From Catonella sp963545085 (GTDB taxonomy: Bacteria > Bacillota > Clostridia > Lachnospirales > Lachnospiraceae), in assembly GCA_963545085.1 (NCBI GenBank), contig CAUUHV010000011.1, forward strand, positions 1 through 64,000: a stretch of 64,000 bases of DNA, in the 5' to 3' direction. Positions within the stretch are counted from its first letter, which is position 1. The number at the start of each line of letters is the position of its first letter. The translations under genes were made by a program, and so were the position numbers. Below the pieces are notes generated by a model. The model was not told the DNA's origin, searched no databases, and saw nothing but the letters and a program-made list of their open reading frames with translations. Of the stretch, positions 33,413 through 42,101 are shown in pieces.

Positions 33413-34132
33413 TCAAACGGAAGCGATACAAAGAACATAAACTTTACTTACACCCGATTTCTTTAAAGTTTCGGAACATATATCGGCTGTATTTCCGGTA
33501 GTGTATATATCGTCAACTAAAAGTATCGAATTAAGATGCATGTTATAATACTTTGAGGATTTGTTTATTAAGAACGCTCCGTTCAGATTTTTCTTTCTTG
33601 CGGAAGGATCAAGGGTATTTTGCGCTTTGGTGCTTTTAACTCTTATAAGATAATCGGTAACTTCCGGAATACCGCTCTTTTCAGATAAAATTCTTGTAAT
33701 AAGCTCAGCCTGATTATATCCGCGTTCCCTTCTTCTGTTTATATGTATGGGAACGGGAATAATGGCTGAAATTTTTTCTTTTGAAAAAAGAAAATGAAAA
33801 TGTTTAAATAAGTTTTCTGAATAGTAATCCGCAAATTCCCGTCTGTTTTTATATTTGAAGCGGGATAGTGAGTTTCTTATTATTTCATTATATGACCATA
33901 AGGAAAAAGCCCTGTCAAATGAAAAACTGTGTTTTTTGCAATTTTCACAGTATTCTTCAACATCGTTTTCCAGTTTTTTACCGCATTTAAAGCATAGAGG
34001 AGGAGATAGGGGAGAAAGAATATCGGAACATTCGTCACAAACGGTTTTACCCATGGGATAAACGACATCATCGCAAACAGGACAGCGGCGAGGATATAGA
34101 AGCGTTAATAAACCTTTTACAACAGGGTACAT
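33413..34132 (-). CDS. comFC: ComFC-type phosphoribosyltransferase, competence
   Basis: The 239-residue protein has an N-terminal double zinc ribbon (CPVCDDVV...CDEC and CFKCGKKL...CENC) and a PRTase fold with the PRPP loop VDDIYTTGNTA near the C-terminus. ComFC helps take up single-stranded DNA in naturally competent bacteria. I start at 34132, where AAAGGAGG lies just upstream; an in-frame extension to 34261 has no such site. No comFA is seen. yvyF follows after 99 bases. Confidence 0.9.
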   Translation of the reverse strand: MYPVVKGLLTLLYPRRCPVCDDVVYPMGKTVCDECSDILSPLSPPLCFKCGKKLENDVEEYCENCKKHSFSFDRAFSLWSYNEIIRNSLSRFKYKNRREFADYYSENLFKHFHFLFSKEKISAIIPVPIHINRRRERGYNQAELITRILSEKSGIPEVTDYLIRVKSTKAQNTLDPSARKKNLNGAFLINKSSKYYNMHLNSILLVDDIYTTGNTADICSETLKKSGVSKVYVLCIASV

Positions 34133-34658
34133 TTTACCTCCTTTATATTGAGATGTATAAAGAATTTTAGCCGTATAATGAATTTGGTGAAATAAATAGC
34201 GACAGTAGTCGTGTGCCGGAGAAGGCTTGCCGGTCATAAGAATAAAGACTGTAACAATCACAAGAATAAGCGAGTGAAGAATACTTATAATCTATACCTT
34301 AAATATGTCATAAATGTGTGAAAACAACGTTCTACAACAATAGAAAAAGAAGAAGGTATTAAAAAAGAAAGGAAATTAGTCTACATAAGTAGAATAAAAA
34401 ACTTAAAAAACACAGCTTTAAGACACGTGATTAAAACGGCAGAGCGGATAAACGGTGAAGGACTGAAAATATGCTTAACAGAAAACTTTTAACAAATTAT
34501 GCATTTTACATTGACAGGTAAAAATGTTTATGCTATTATCTGTTCATGGAATTAATAATTTTGTAACAACTTAAAAACAGTTATAACAATTTTGACATAT
34601 TCGTATTGGAGAAGATTTGATAGTATGGCCAAGGTCATGATTTAAGGAGGTTTTAGGG
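34133..34658. other. Divergent intergenic region, comFC and nlpC
   Basis: No gene is seen. It holds an 18-base segment at 34229-34246 that differs at one base from 4059-4076, and the promoter at 34511-34539. A six-residue ATG frame (34625-34645) runs into the next ribosome site and is probably chance. Confidence 0.5.
34511..34539 (+). promoter_or_regulatory. Promoter of the NlpC/P60 gene
   Basis: TTGACA (34511-34516) and TATTAT (34534-34539) are spaced by 17 bases. Confidence 0.8.
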
Positions 34659-36095
34659 ATGCGGAGAAGTAAGCTTATTCGTATATGCGGCTTGGGACTA
34701 TGCGCGGTAACTGCAGCAGCTGTTTTAATAAACGGAAATACCGGGGTTAAAGCGTCGGGACTTGCTAAGGGGAGCGGTCTTGCGGGAGTTTCTCTTTGTA
34801 TGGATGAAGCGTTCGGACAGAGCGATAACAAGACGGCGAACAATGCGAGTACGGGAGCTTCGGTGCTTGCAATAGATGAGGCTATTTCCACAGCGCTTGC
34901 AGGTATGGATAAGGCTAATAACGTTACCGCCTTCTCACTTGAAATCGAGTCGGAAGGAGTACCGGCAGCACCGGCTGAAGATATCGCGCCTGAGGAAAAG
35001 ACCGAGGAGGCTACGGAAGAAAAGAAGTCGGAAGAGACGGATACGGCGGAAAATAAAACCGATGATGATGACGAAGGTTCCGAAGGTAATAAAACAAAGG
35101 ATGAGATGGAATCTACAGAGGAGGAAGTCAAGTCAAAGTATGAAAATATAGGAATATCCATTGCGGATCCTTATGTAAATATAAGAGGTAAAGCTAATAC
35201 GGAAAGCAAAATAATAGGTAAGCTTTATAAAGGAAGCAAGTGTGATATATTAAAGACTGTAGGTGACTGGGTAAAGATTGAATCGGGTAATGCGAAAGGT
35301 TATATAAAGGCTGAGTTTCTCGCAAGAGGATTTGACGCCGAGGAGCTTATAGATGTGTACGGAACCAAGTTTGCCGTAGTAACTACGGAAACATTGAATG
35401 TAAGATTTGAGCCGAACACGGATTCAAGAATAGCAACTCTCGTTCCTTACGGCGAGAAGCTGCTTGTAACAAAAAAAGATGGAGACTGGTATGAAGTATC
35501 TCTTAATGACGGAGCTGTAACCGGATGGGTTTCGGCGGAATTCGTTAAGGTTAAGATAAGTTGGAAGCATGCCATTACAATTAAAGAAGAGATGGAAGAA
35601 GCGGCGAGAAAGGCGGCTGCGGAAGAGGCTCTTGCAAGACAGCAGGCAGCTTACGCGGCAAACAGTTCCGGTCAGACATCATCATCAACAACAAGAAAGA
35701 AAATTACTGTTGCGGACAGCGGAAATTATTCCGCTACCGGCGTAAATATAGCTAATTTTGCTCTTAAATTTGTAGGAAACCCTTATGTATGGGGAGGAAC
35801 AAGTCTTACAAACGGAGCTGATTGTTCAGGATTTGTACAGAGTGTATATAGAAACTTCGGAATAGGGCTTTCAAGAGATTCGAGATCTCAGTCCGGAAAC
35901 GGAAGCTCTGTAAGCTTAAATGCTTTACAGCCGGGTGACCTTGTATTCTATGCGCCTAACGGATATAGAATATCACATGTGGCTATTTATATCGGAGGAG
36001 GAAAGGTTGTACACGCAAGCTCGCCTCAGACAGGTATTATGGTTTCTTCCGTTTATCATTTGACTCCTTATTGTGCAAGAAGAATTGTAAACTGA
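34659..36095 (+). CDS. SH3b-SH3b-NlpC/P60 cell-wall hydrolase
   Basis: The 478-residue exported protein has a signal peptide (about 1-31), a long acidic Glu/Thr-rich region (about 95-160), two bacterial SH3 domains (about 165-225 and 238-300, each with a VN(I/V)R motif), an Ala-rich linker and a C-terminal NlpC/P60 domain. The catalytic Cys is in GADCSGFVQ, the His in ISHVAIYIG, and a third polar residue in VVHASS. These enzymes cut the D-Glu to diamino-acid bond of peptidoglycan stems. AAGGAGG precedes the ATG. Confidence 0.93.
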   Translation: MRRSKLIRICGLGLCAVTAAAVLINGNTGVKASGLAKGSGLAGVSLCMDEAFGQSDNKTANNASTGASVLAIDEAISTALAGMDKANNVTAFSLEIESEGVPAAPAEDIAPEEKTEEATEEKKSEETDTAENKTDDDDEGSEGNKTKDEMESTEEEVKSKYENIGISIADPYVNIRGKANTESKIIGKLYKGSKCDILKTVGDWVKIESGNAKGYIKAEFLARGFDAEELIDVYGTKFAVVTTETLNVRFEPNTDSRIATLVPYGEKLLVTKKDGDWYEVSLNDGAVTGWVSAEFVKVKISWKHAITIKEEMEEAARKAAAEEALARQQAAYAANSSGQTSSSTTRKKITVADSGNYSATGVNIANFALKFVGNPYVWGGTSLTNGADCSGFVQSVYRNFGIGLSRDSRSQSGNGSSVSLNALQPGDLVFYAPNGYRISHVAIYIGGGKVVHASSPQTGIMVSSVYHLTPYCARRIVN

Positions 36096-36116
36096 TATTT
36101 TAAGCAAGATAATATT

Positions 36117-36156
36117 AACGTCCTGTTTTCGTTAACTGAAAACGGGGCGTTTTTTA
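36117..36156 (+). terminator. Terminator of the NlpC/P60 gene
   Basis: AACGTCCTGTTTTC pairs with GAAAACGGGGCGTT, with two G-U pairs, followed by a run of T. Confidence 0.85.
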
Positions 36157-36714
36157 TGTAACGGGATATAAGTATCAAAATTATAAAAGTCCGAGCGAGG
36201 CTTACAGTGAGAAGGATTTATTATTTTTTGACATTCCGATCGTAATAGGAAATTGCGCTTAAATTGAATGCGCGCGGTTAAAAACTAATTTTCAGTAAAT
36301 TGAAAGTTTTGATAGAAATAGGGTATATTTTCAGAATTGAAAATTTGAGAAAAAACTATTGATTTTAATTTTTTTGTAAGAAGTGCACAAAAAATGGCAA
36401 ATAAATTTGACAAATAGAAAAGATGACTTTAGTTTTCATTGAAAGTTATCAACAAAAAAGAAGCTTAAATTATCACAAATCAAGGTTATAAACAAAGTTA
36501 TCCACATTATCAACAAAAGTTTTGGGGTTCGTATACCTGTCAAGGAGGAAAATTCGTTTTGGAACTATTGTGAAAAATAAAAAAATATCTATAAAAGATA
36601 TTTTCAGACTTGACAAGCTGATTTGTCAAAATTGAGAGATAAAATATTAAATATTCTAAAAATATACCATTAAAATACAAAGGTGAAAAAATTTTTGTAA
36701 ATTTAAAAAAGTTG
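36157..36714. other. Very AT-rich region with DnaA-box cluster
   Basis: No ORF of note is present. All DnaA-box-like sites lie on the + strand: TTATCAACA (36446), TTATAAACA (36486), a perfect TTATCCACA (36498) and an abutting TTATCAACA (36507). An AT-rich stretch of some 170 bases follows, with a TTGACAA/TTGTCAA inverted repeat at 36610-36629. It could be a DnaA-binding regulatory or titration site, or part of a replication origin. Confidence 0.55.
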
Positions 36715-36743
36715 TTGACAGATCATTTTCTCTCATATATAAT
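36715..36743 (+). promoter_or_regulatory. Consensus promoter of the tRNA cluster
   Basis: A perfect TTGACA (36715-36720) and a perfect TATAAT (36738-36743) are spaced by 17 bases, 34 bases before the first tRNA. Confidence 0.92.
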
Positions 36744-36777
36744 ATCACTTGCGTTGGTCAGAGGAACTTAAAACTTT

Positions 36778-36852
36778 CGGGGTGTGGCTCAGTTTGGCTA
36801 GAGTACTTGATTTGGGATCAAGGGGTCGCAGGTTCGAATCCTGTCACCCCGA
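36778..36852 (+). tRNA. tRNA-Pro (TGG)
   Basis: The acceptor CGGGGTG pairs with CACCCCG, the anticodon loop is TTTGGGA, and the T-loop is GGTTCGAATCC. The CCA end is not encoded. Confidence 0.95.
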
Positions 36853-36900
36853 CTTTTAAGGAAAATGGCAGCGCAGTATAAAATTTAATATTTCTTGTAT

Positions 36901-36971
36901 GCGGGTGTGGTTCAATGGTAGAACACCAGCCTTCCAAGCTGGATGCGTGGGTTCGATTCCCATCACCCGCT
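36901..36971 (+). tRNA. tRNA-Gly (TCC)
   Basis: The acceptor GCGGGTG pairs with CACCCGC, the anticodon loop is CTTCCAA, and the T-loop is GGTTCGATTCC. CCA is not encoded. Confidence 0.95.
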
Positions 36972-37002
36972 TTCGTTTTGAGTAAGACTTGGAACGAGGT
37001 AT

Positions 37003-37076
37003 GTACCAGTAGCTCAGTCGGATAGAGCAACGGCCTTCTAAGCCGTGTGTCGGGGGTTCGAATCCCTTCTGGTACA
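37003..37076 (+). tRNA. tRNA-Arg (TCT)
   Basis: The acceptor GTACCAG pairs with CTGGTAC, and the anticodon loop is CTTCTAA. CCA is not encoded. Confidence 0.95.
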
Positions 37077-37212
37077 TCTTATAAGTTTTATTTTTAAAGC
37101 TCGAATTTTCACATCATAAGTCACAGACCTCTTAAACGGAGAGCTATGGCGGCATAAAATGTTTTAGTCTGTGGCTGTAGGGTGTGCCGAACGTCTTTGA
37201 AACAAATAATTA

Positions 37213-37268
37213 CAAGCCTGCGGCTTGAGTATTTACTTTCCTGATGTTTCGTGAATAATTTGAGTTAA
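37213..37268 (+). repeat. Dispersed repeat B, copy 1
   Basis: This segment begins with the hairpin CAAGCC-TGC-GGCTTG and ends GATGTTTCGTGAATAATTT then GAGTTAA. The same hairpin and the same 19-base tail occur on the minus strand at 60231-60281. It sits between tRNA-Arg and tRNA-His, a gap of about 200 bases that otherwise holds only a CACAGAC/GTCTGTG inverted repeat. Confidence 0.7.
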
Positions 37269-37281
37269 AATATTATAATAT

Positions 37282-37356
37282 GGTGGGTATAGCGCAGTTG
37301 GTTAGCGCGTCAGATTGTGGCTCTGAAGGCCCAGGGTTCGAATCCCTGTATCCACC
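37282..37356 (+). tRNA. tRNA-His (GTG)
   Basis: The acceptor GTGGGTA pairs with TATCCAC, with the extra 5' G typical of tRNA-His encoded at 37282 opposite C. The anticodon loop is TTGTGGC. Confidence 0.95.
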
Positions 37357-37388
37357 CTTGATGCGAAGGCCGCGGTCTTTGCATTTTT

Positions 37389-37460
37389 TGGGCTATAGCC
37401 AAGCGGTTAAGGCACGGGACTTTGACTCCCGCATCGGCGGTTCGAATCCGGCTAGCCCAG
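37389..37460 (+). tRNA. tRNA-Gln (TTG)
   Basis: The acceptor TGGGCTA pairs with TAGCCCA, and the anticodon loop is CTTTGAC. A glnS gene in the same window would charge it directly. Confidence 0.95.
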
Positions 37461-37464
37461 TCGC

Positions 37465-37546
37465 GCGGATATGGCGGAATTGGCAGACGCGCCGGATTTA
37501 GGTTCCGGTAGGGTATCCTGTGCAGGTTCAACTCCTGTTATCCGCA
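37465..37546 (+). tRNA. tRNA-Leu (TAG)
   Basis: The acceptor GCGGATA pairs with TATCCGC, the anticodon TAG is in loop ATTTAGG, and there is a long variable arm as in class II tRNAs. Confidence 0.94.
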
Positions 37547-37554
37547 GATAAGGT

Positions 37555-37587
37555 CGGACTTCTTATTATACTGAAGTCCGTTTTTTT
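37555..37587 (+). terminator. Terminator of the tRNA cluster
   Basis: CGGACTTC pairs with GAAGTCCG and is followed by seven T. Confidence 0.92.
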
Positions 37588-37661
37588 GTATAATCAGGAA
37601 ATTTCGGAGCAATTCCGTGCCGGTAGGCGTCAAATGCTTTTGACAACCTAATCCTATTATA

Positions 37662-37760
37662 TAAAAAACTCCGGGGGACCTGTCCGCGGCGGAAATGTAG
37701 ATGTTGCTTTCTTAACCCCGCTGCAGGCGGTGAATCAGACGGAGCAGGATTCTTTCTTAA
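37662..37760 (+). repeat. Dispersed intergenic repeat A, copy 2
   Basis: This is the partner of 113-214. The ungapped core is 37695-37760. In both places the copy lies shortly after a terminator and before a + strand gene, so it may sit in the 5' leader of that gene. Confidence 0.65.
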
Positions 37761-37790
37761 AATACAGCTTAAAAATACGCGAGGTCGGGT

Positions 37791-38654
37791 ATGTCGTTAC
37801 TTGCAAAAGGCTCTAAGATTAAAGATTTTTTACTTATGACACTAAGTGTGGAAGTAATGGTTTTGGGAATTTATTTTTTCAAATTTCCGAATAATTTTTC
37901 CTTTGGAGGTGTTACCGGACTTGCGGTAATTTTGGCAAATTATACTGCGGGTATTCTTACAAAAGGAAATATTGTTCTTATACTTAATACGTTGCTTCTT
38001 TTGGTGGGATTTATTTTTTTAGGAAAAAGTTTCGGACTTAAGACGGTGTATTGCTCCGTGCTTATGTCCGTTTCAATACAGGCTTTGGAAACTTTTTGCC
38101 CGCTTACCGCGCCTCTTACGCAACAAAAGCTTGCCGAGCTTTGCTACGGAGTATTTCTTCCTGCGGTTGGAAGTGCCGTTTTATTTAATATAGGGGCTTC
38201 TTCAGGAGGAACTGATATACTTGCGATGCTTTTAAAGAAATATAGTGATATGAATATAGGAAAAGGTTTGCTGATTTCGGATTTCATACTTACCGTGCTT
38301 ACTTTTCCGATATACGGTATTGAAACCGGACTTATGTCGTTTATAGGACTCGGAGTAAAGTCGTTAATAATAGATAATGTCATAGAAAATATAAATATGT
38401 GTAAATACATAAATATAATCTGTAACAATCCGGATGCGATAATAAAATTCATAGAGTATGACTTGAAACGTTCGGCGACTATAGTTGACGGACTCGGAGC
38501 TTATACCGGAACGCATAAAACCATGTTGCTTACAGTTGTAACGAGAAGGCAGGCGGTTCTTCTAAGGCATTTTTTAAAAGAACATGAGCCGGGAGCATTT
38601 ATTATAATAACCAATACAAGTGAAATAGTGGGAAAAGGCTTTTACAGGATTTAA
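37791..38654 (+). CDS. YitT family membrane protein (DUF161-DUF2179)
   Basis: The 287-residue protein has five to six membrane segments with the FGGVTGLAVIL and GASSGGTDILAMLL repeats of the YitT family, and a cytoplasmic DUF2179 domain (about 205-287) with the TVVTRRQAVLL stretch. Function is unknown; relatives are linked to membrane or nucleotide-responsive control. GAGG lies upstream. glmM follows after 10 bases. Confidence 0.88.
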   Translation: MSLLAKGSKIKDFLLMTLSVEVMVLGIYFFKFPNNFSFGGVTGLAVILANYTAGILTKGNIVLILNTLLLLVGFIFLGKSFGLKTVYCSVLMSVSIQALETFCPLTAPLTQQKLAELCYGVFLPAVGSAVLFNIGASSGGTDILAMLLKKYSDMNIGKGLLISDFILTVLTFPIYGIETGLMSFIGLGVKSLIIDNVIENINMCKYINIICNNPDAIIKFIEYDLKRSATIVDGLGAYTGTHKTMLLTVVTRRQAVLLRHFLKEHEPGAFIIITNTSEIVGKGFYRI

Positions 38655-38664
38655 GGAGGAATAT

Positions 38665-40017
38665 ATGGGAAAATATTTCGGGACGGACGGTTTCAGAGGA
38701 GAGGCTAATGTCGGGCTTACTGTAGAACATGCTTATAAAGCGGGACGTTTTTTAGGGCATTATTTCGGAAAGGAGCATAAGGCTAAAATAGTTATCGGCA
38801 AGGATACGAGAAGGTCGAGCTATATGTTCGAATATGCTCTGGTGGCGGGACTTACTGCAAGCGGAGCTGATGCCTATCTTCTTCATGTAATAAGTACTCC
38901 GGGTGTTTCCTATGTTGTAAGAACGGAAGATTTTGACTGCGGAATAATGATTTCGGCAAGTCATAATCCTTTTTATGATAACGGTATTAAGATAATAAAC
39001 GGAAGAGGATTTAAGCTTGAACCTGAAACTGAAGAACTTATAGAAAAATATATAGACGGCGAAACGGGAGAGCTTCCTTTGGCGACAGGAGAGAATATAG
39101 GCTGTACGGTGGATTATATTCAGGGAAGAAACAGGTATTTGGGCTATTTAATATCCCTTCCGACAAAGTCATTTAAAGATATGCGAATCGGACTTGACTG
39201 CTCGAACGGCTCGGCTCATCAGATAGCAAAGGCGGTATTTAACGCTTTAGGAGCGAAGACCTATGTTATAAATGCGGAGCCTAACGGCGTGAATATCAAC
39301 AACGGCTGCGGTTCCACTCATATTGAAGGGTTGCAGGCGTATGTAAAAGAAAACGGACTTGATTTGGGCTTTGCTTATGACGGGGATGCCGACAGATGTC
39401 TTGCAGTTGATGAGAACGGAAAGGTCGTGGACGGCGACGGAATACTTTTTATCTGCGGCAAGTATCTTAAGGACAGAGGAGAGCTGAACGGGAATACCGT
39501 AGTTACGACGGTTATGTCGAATTTAGGCTTATACAAAGCGCTTGACGAGCTCGGTATATCATATAAAAAGACGGATGTCGGTGATAAGTATGTAAGTGAG
39601 GAGATGGTAAAAAACGACTATTCGCTCGGAGGCGAGCAGTCGGGGCATATAATTTTCAGCAAATATGCCACTACGGGAGACGGTGTTCTTACTTCTTTAA
39701 GAATTGCCGAGGCGATAGCGGAAAGTAAAAAAAGATTTTCCGAGCTTTCGGAAGGGTTTGTCAGATATCCGCAGCTGTTGGTGAACGTAAAAGTGACGGA
39801 TAAGAATGCGGTAATGAAAGATGAGGATATTCTTAAGGTAAAGGACGAGGAAGAGGCAAAGCTTAACGGTAACGGCAGAATCCTTCTCAGAAAAAGCGGT
39901 ACCGAACAGCTCATAAGGGTAATGGTCGAGGCGAAAACGGATGGGCTTTGTGAAGAACTTGCGGACAGGATTGTTAAGGAAATAGAGAAGAAGGGATATA
40001 GAGAGGGTCTGAAATGA
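38665..40017 (+). CDS. glmM: Phosphoglucosamine mutase
   Basis: The 450-residue enzyme turns glucosamine-6-phosphate into glucosamine-1-phosphate for UDP-GlcNAc and cell-wall synthesis. The phosphoserine is Ser99 in ISASHNP, the metal loop is DGDADR, the sugar loop is GGEQSGH, and the phosphate-binding loop near the C-terminus is RKSGTEQLIRVM. Length and motifs are normal. AAGGAGG precedes the ATG. Confidence 0.95.
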   Translation: MGKYFGTDGFRGEANVGLTVEHAYKAGRFLGHYFGKEHKAKIVIGKDTRRSSYMFEYALVAGLTASGADAYLLHVISTPGVSYVVRTEDFDCGIMISASHNPFYDNGIKIINGRGFKLEPETEELIEKYIDGETGELPLATGENIGCTVDYIQGRNRYLGYLISLPTKSFKDMRIGLDCSNGSAHQIAKAVFNALGAKTYVINAEPNGVNINNGCGSTHIEGLQAYVKENGLDLGFAYDGDADRCLAVDENGKVVDGDGILFICGKYLKDRGELNGNTVVTTVMSNLGLYKALDELGISYKKTDVGDKYVSEEMVKNDYSLGGEQSGHIIFSKYATTGDGVLTSLRIAEAIAESKKRFSELSEGFVRYPQLLVNVKVTDKNAVMKDEDILKVKDEEEAKLNGNGRILLRKSGTEQLIRVMVEAKTDGLCEELADRIVKEIEKKGYREGLK

Positions 40018-40115
40018 CGAAATTTCGCAAGTCTTGTATTCCTATATGAATGATGATATAATAAAGTGCTGTCATAGCGGGCAGAGGCCTATAATTAAGG
40101 AGGAAATCAGAAGAA

Positions 40116-41468
40116 ATGAGTGTAAAGGTCGAAAATTTAGAACAGAAAAATATGGTGAAGCTTACCATTGAAAGAGAAGCTAAAGAACTTGAGGCAGCTA
40201 TTACAAAGGTATATCATAAGCAGAAGAACAGAATAGCTGTTCCGGGCTTCCGTAAGGGGAAGGCTCCGCTTGCTATGATTGAGAAAATGTACGGTACGGA
40301 AGTATTTTACGAGGACGCCGCAAATGAGATTATTCCTACGGCTTATGAGGAGGCTGTAAAGGAAAGCGGACTTGAAATCGTTTCACAGCCTGAGATAGAT
40401 GTGACACAGGTAGAAAAAGGAAAAAATTTCATTTTTACAGCTACAGCTGCCGTTAAGCCTGAAATCAAGCTTGGAAATTATAAGGGAGTTGAGGTTTCAA
40501 AAACCGATATTTCTGTAAGTGATGATGAGCTTAACGCGGAGATGGATATTGACAGAAATAAGAACGCAAGAATAATTACTGTAGAAGACGCGCCGGCTGA
40601 AAATGGAGACGATACCGTTATAGATTTTGACGGATATGTTGACGGAAAGCAGTTTGACGGCGGCAAGTCAGAAAATTATAAGCTTACTCTCGGTTCCAAA
40701 GCTTTTATAAACGGCTTTGAGGATCAGATTGTAGGACATAAGGCGGGCGATGAGTTTGATGTAAACGTTACTTTCCCTGAGGAATATCATGCCGCCAATT
40801 TAGCCGGAAAGCCTGCCGTATTTAAGGTTGTACTTAAAGAGGTTAAGCGTAAAGAGCTTCCCGAGTTGAATGATGAATTTGTTCAGGATATAAGCGATTT
40901 CGATACGGTTGACGAGTATAAAGAGGAAACAAAGAAGAGAATTTCCGGGCGTAAGGAGGATACAGCCAAGAATAAGAAGGAAGAAGAGGCTGTTGACAAG
41001 ATAATAGAAGGCTCCGAGATGGATATTCCGGAGGCTATGGTACAGACGCAGACCCGCCAGATGGCTCAGGATTTCGCAAACAGGATAAGAAGCCAGGGAC
41101 TTACACCTGAGCAGTATTTCCAGTTTACAGGTATGACACCTGACACGTTTATGGAAAATCTTAAGCCGCAGGCATTAAAGAGAATTCAGAGCAGACTTGT
41201 ACTTGAGGCTGTGGCAAAGGCGGAGAATATAACCGCTTCAGAGGAAGATTTCAATAAGGAAATCGAAGAGATGGCCAAGAATTACGGTATGACTGCGGAA
41301 CAGATAAAGTCTTCCATGAGCGAGGAAGAAAAGAAGAGTATGTACGAGGATTTAGCGGTTGCCAAGGCTATTGATTTTGTTACGGAGAATGCCGTGGAAA
41401 CGGAAAATGCGCAGGAAGAAGCAAAGAAGCCCGCAAGAAAGCCAAGGAAGAAGAAGGATGAAGAGTAA
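40116..41468 (+). CDS. tig: Trigger factor
   Basis: The 450-residue ribosome-bound chaperone has the N-terminal domain with the ribosome-binding loop PGFRKGKAP (residues 46-54 or so), an FKBP-type prolyl isomerase domain (about 150-245) and the C-terminal arms. A Lys/Pro-rich tail ends the protein. clpP follows after 13 bases. Confidence 0.96.
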   Translation: MSVKVENLEQKNMVKLTIEREAKELEAAITKVYHKQKNRIAVPGFRKGKAPLAMIEKMYGTEVFYEDAANEIIPTAYEEAVKESGLEIVSQPEIDVTQVEKGKNFIFTATAAVKPEIKLGNYKGVEVSKTDISVSDDELNAEMDIDRNKNARIITVEDAPAENGDDTVIDFDGYVDGKQFDGGKSENYKLTLGSKAFINGFEDQIVGHKAGDEFDVNVTFPEEYHAANLAGKPAVFKVVLKEVKRKELPELNDEFVQDISDFDTVDEYKEETKKRISGRKEDTAKNKKEEEAVDKIIEGSEMDIPEAMVQTQTRQMAQDFANRIRSQGLTPEQYFQFTGMTPDTFMENLKPQALKRIQSRLVLEAVAKAENITASEEDFNKEIEEMAKNYGMTAEQIKSSMSEEEKKSMYEDLAVAKAIDFVTENAVETENAQEEAKKPARKPRKKKDEE

Positions 41469-41481
41469 TCGGAGGTAGAGA

Positions 41482-42066
41482 ATGAGTTTAGTGCCTTATG
41501 TCATAGAGCAGACCAGCAGAGGTGAGCGTTCTTATGACATTTATTCAAGACTTTTAGAAGACAGAATCGTATTTTTGGGCGAAGAAGTAAGCGATGTTTC
41601 AGCAAGTGTGGTAATAGCTCAGCTTCTTTTCCTTGAAGCGGAAGATCCTTCAAAGGATATACATTTATATATAAACAGCCCGGGCGGTTCCGTTACCGCA
41701 GGTATGGCTATTTATGATACAATGAATTATATAAAGTGTGACGTATCCACTATATGTATAGGTCTTGCCGCAAGTATGGGAGCTTTTCTGCTTGCGGGCG
41801 GGGCTAAAGGAAAGAGACTCGCTCTTCCTAATTCCGAGATTCTCATTCACCAGCCTTCCGGCGGCGCAAGGGGACAGGCATCGGACATAAAGATTGTTGC
41901 CGATAATATAATTAAGACAAGACGCAGGTTGAACGAGATTTTAGCGGCCAATACGGGTAGACCTGTTGAGGATCTTGAAAGAGATACGGAACGCGATAAT
42001 TATATGACGGCTGAAGAAGCCAAGGAATACGGCTTGATTGATGAAATAGTTACTAAAAGAGCGTAG
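41482..42066 (+). CDS. clpP: ATP-dependent Clp protease, proteolytic subunit
   Basis: The 194-residue peptidase has catalytic Ser98 in GLAASMGAF, His123 in LIHQPSGG and the usual third Asp. It forms the barrel that works with ClpX and other unfoldases. The propeptide is very short. The order tig-clpP-clpX is conserved widely. GGAGGT precedes the ATG. Confidence 0.97.
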   Translation: MSLVPYVIEQTSRGERSYDIYSRLLEDRIVFLGEEVSDVSASVVIAQLLFLEAEDPSKDIHLYINSPGGSVTAGMAIYDTMNYIKCDVSTICIGLAASMGAFLLAGGAKGKRLALPNSEILIHQPSGGARGQASDIKIVADNIIKTRRRLNEILAANTGRPVEDLERDTERDNYMTAEEAKEYGLIDEIVTKRA

Positions 42067-42101
42067 TCCGAAGTATTTACAGGATAGGAATAGGGGTGCA
42101 G

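Noticed and set aside
34625..34645. Six-residue frame before the NlpC/P60 gene as a leader peptide
   Set aside because: It has no ribosome site and no run of regulatory codons; probably chance.
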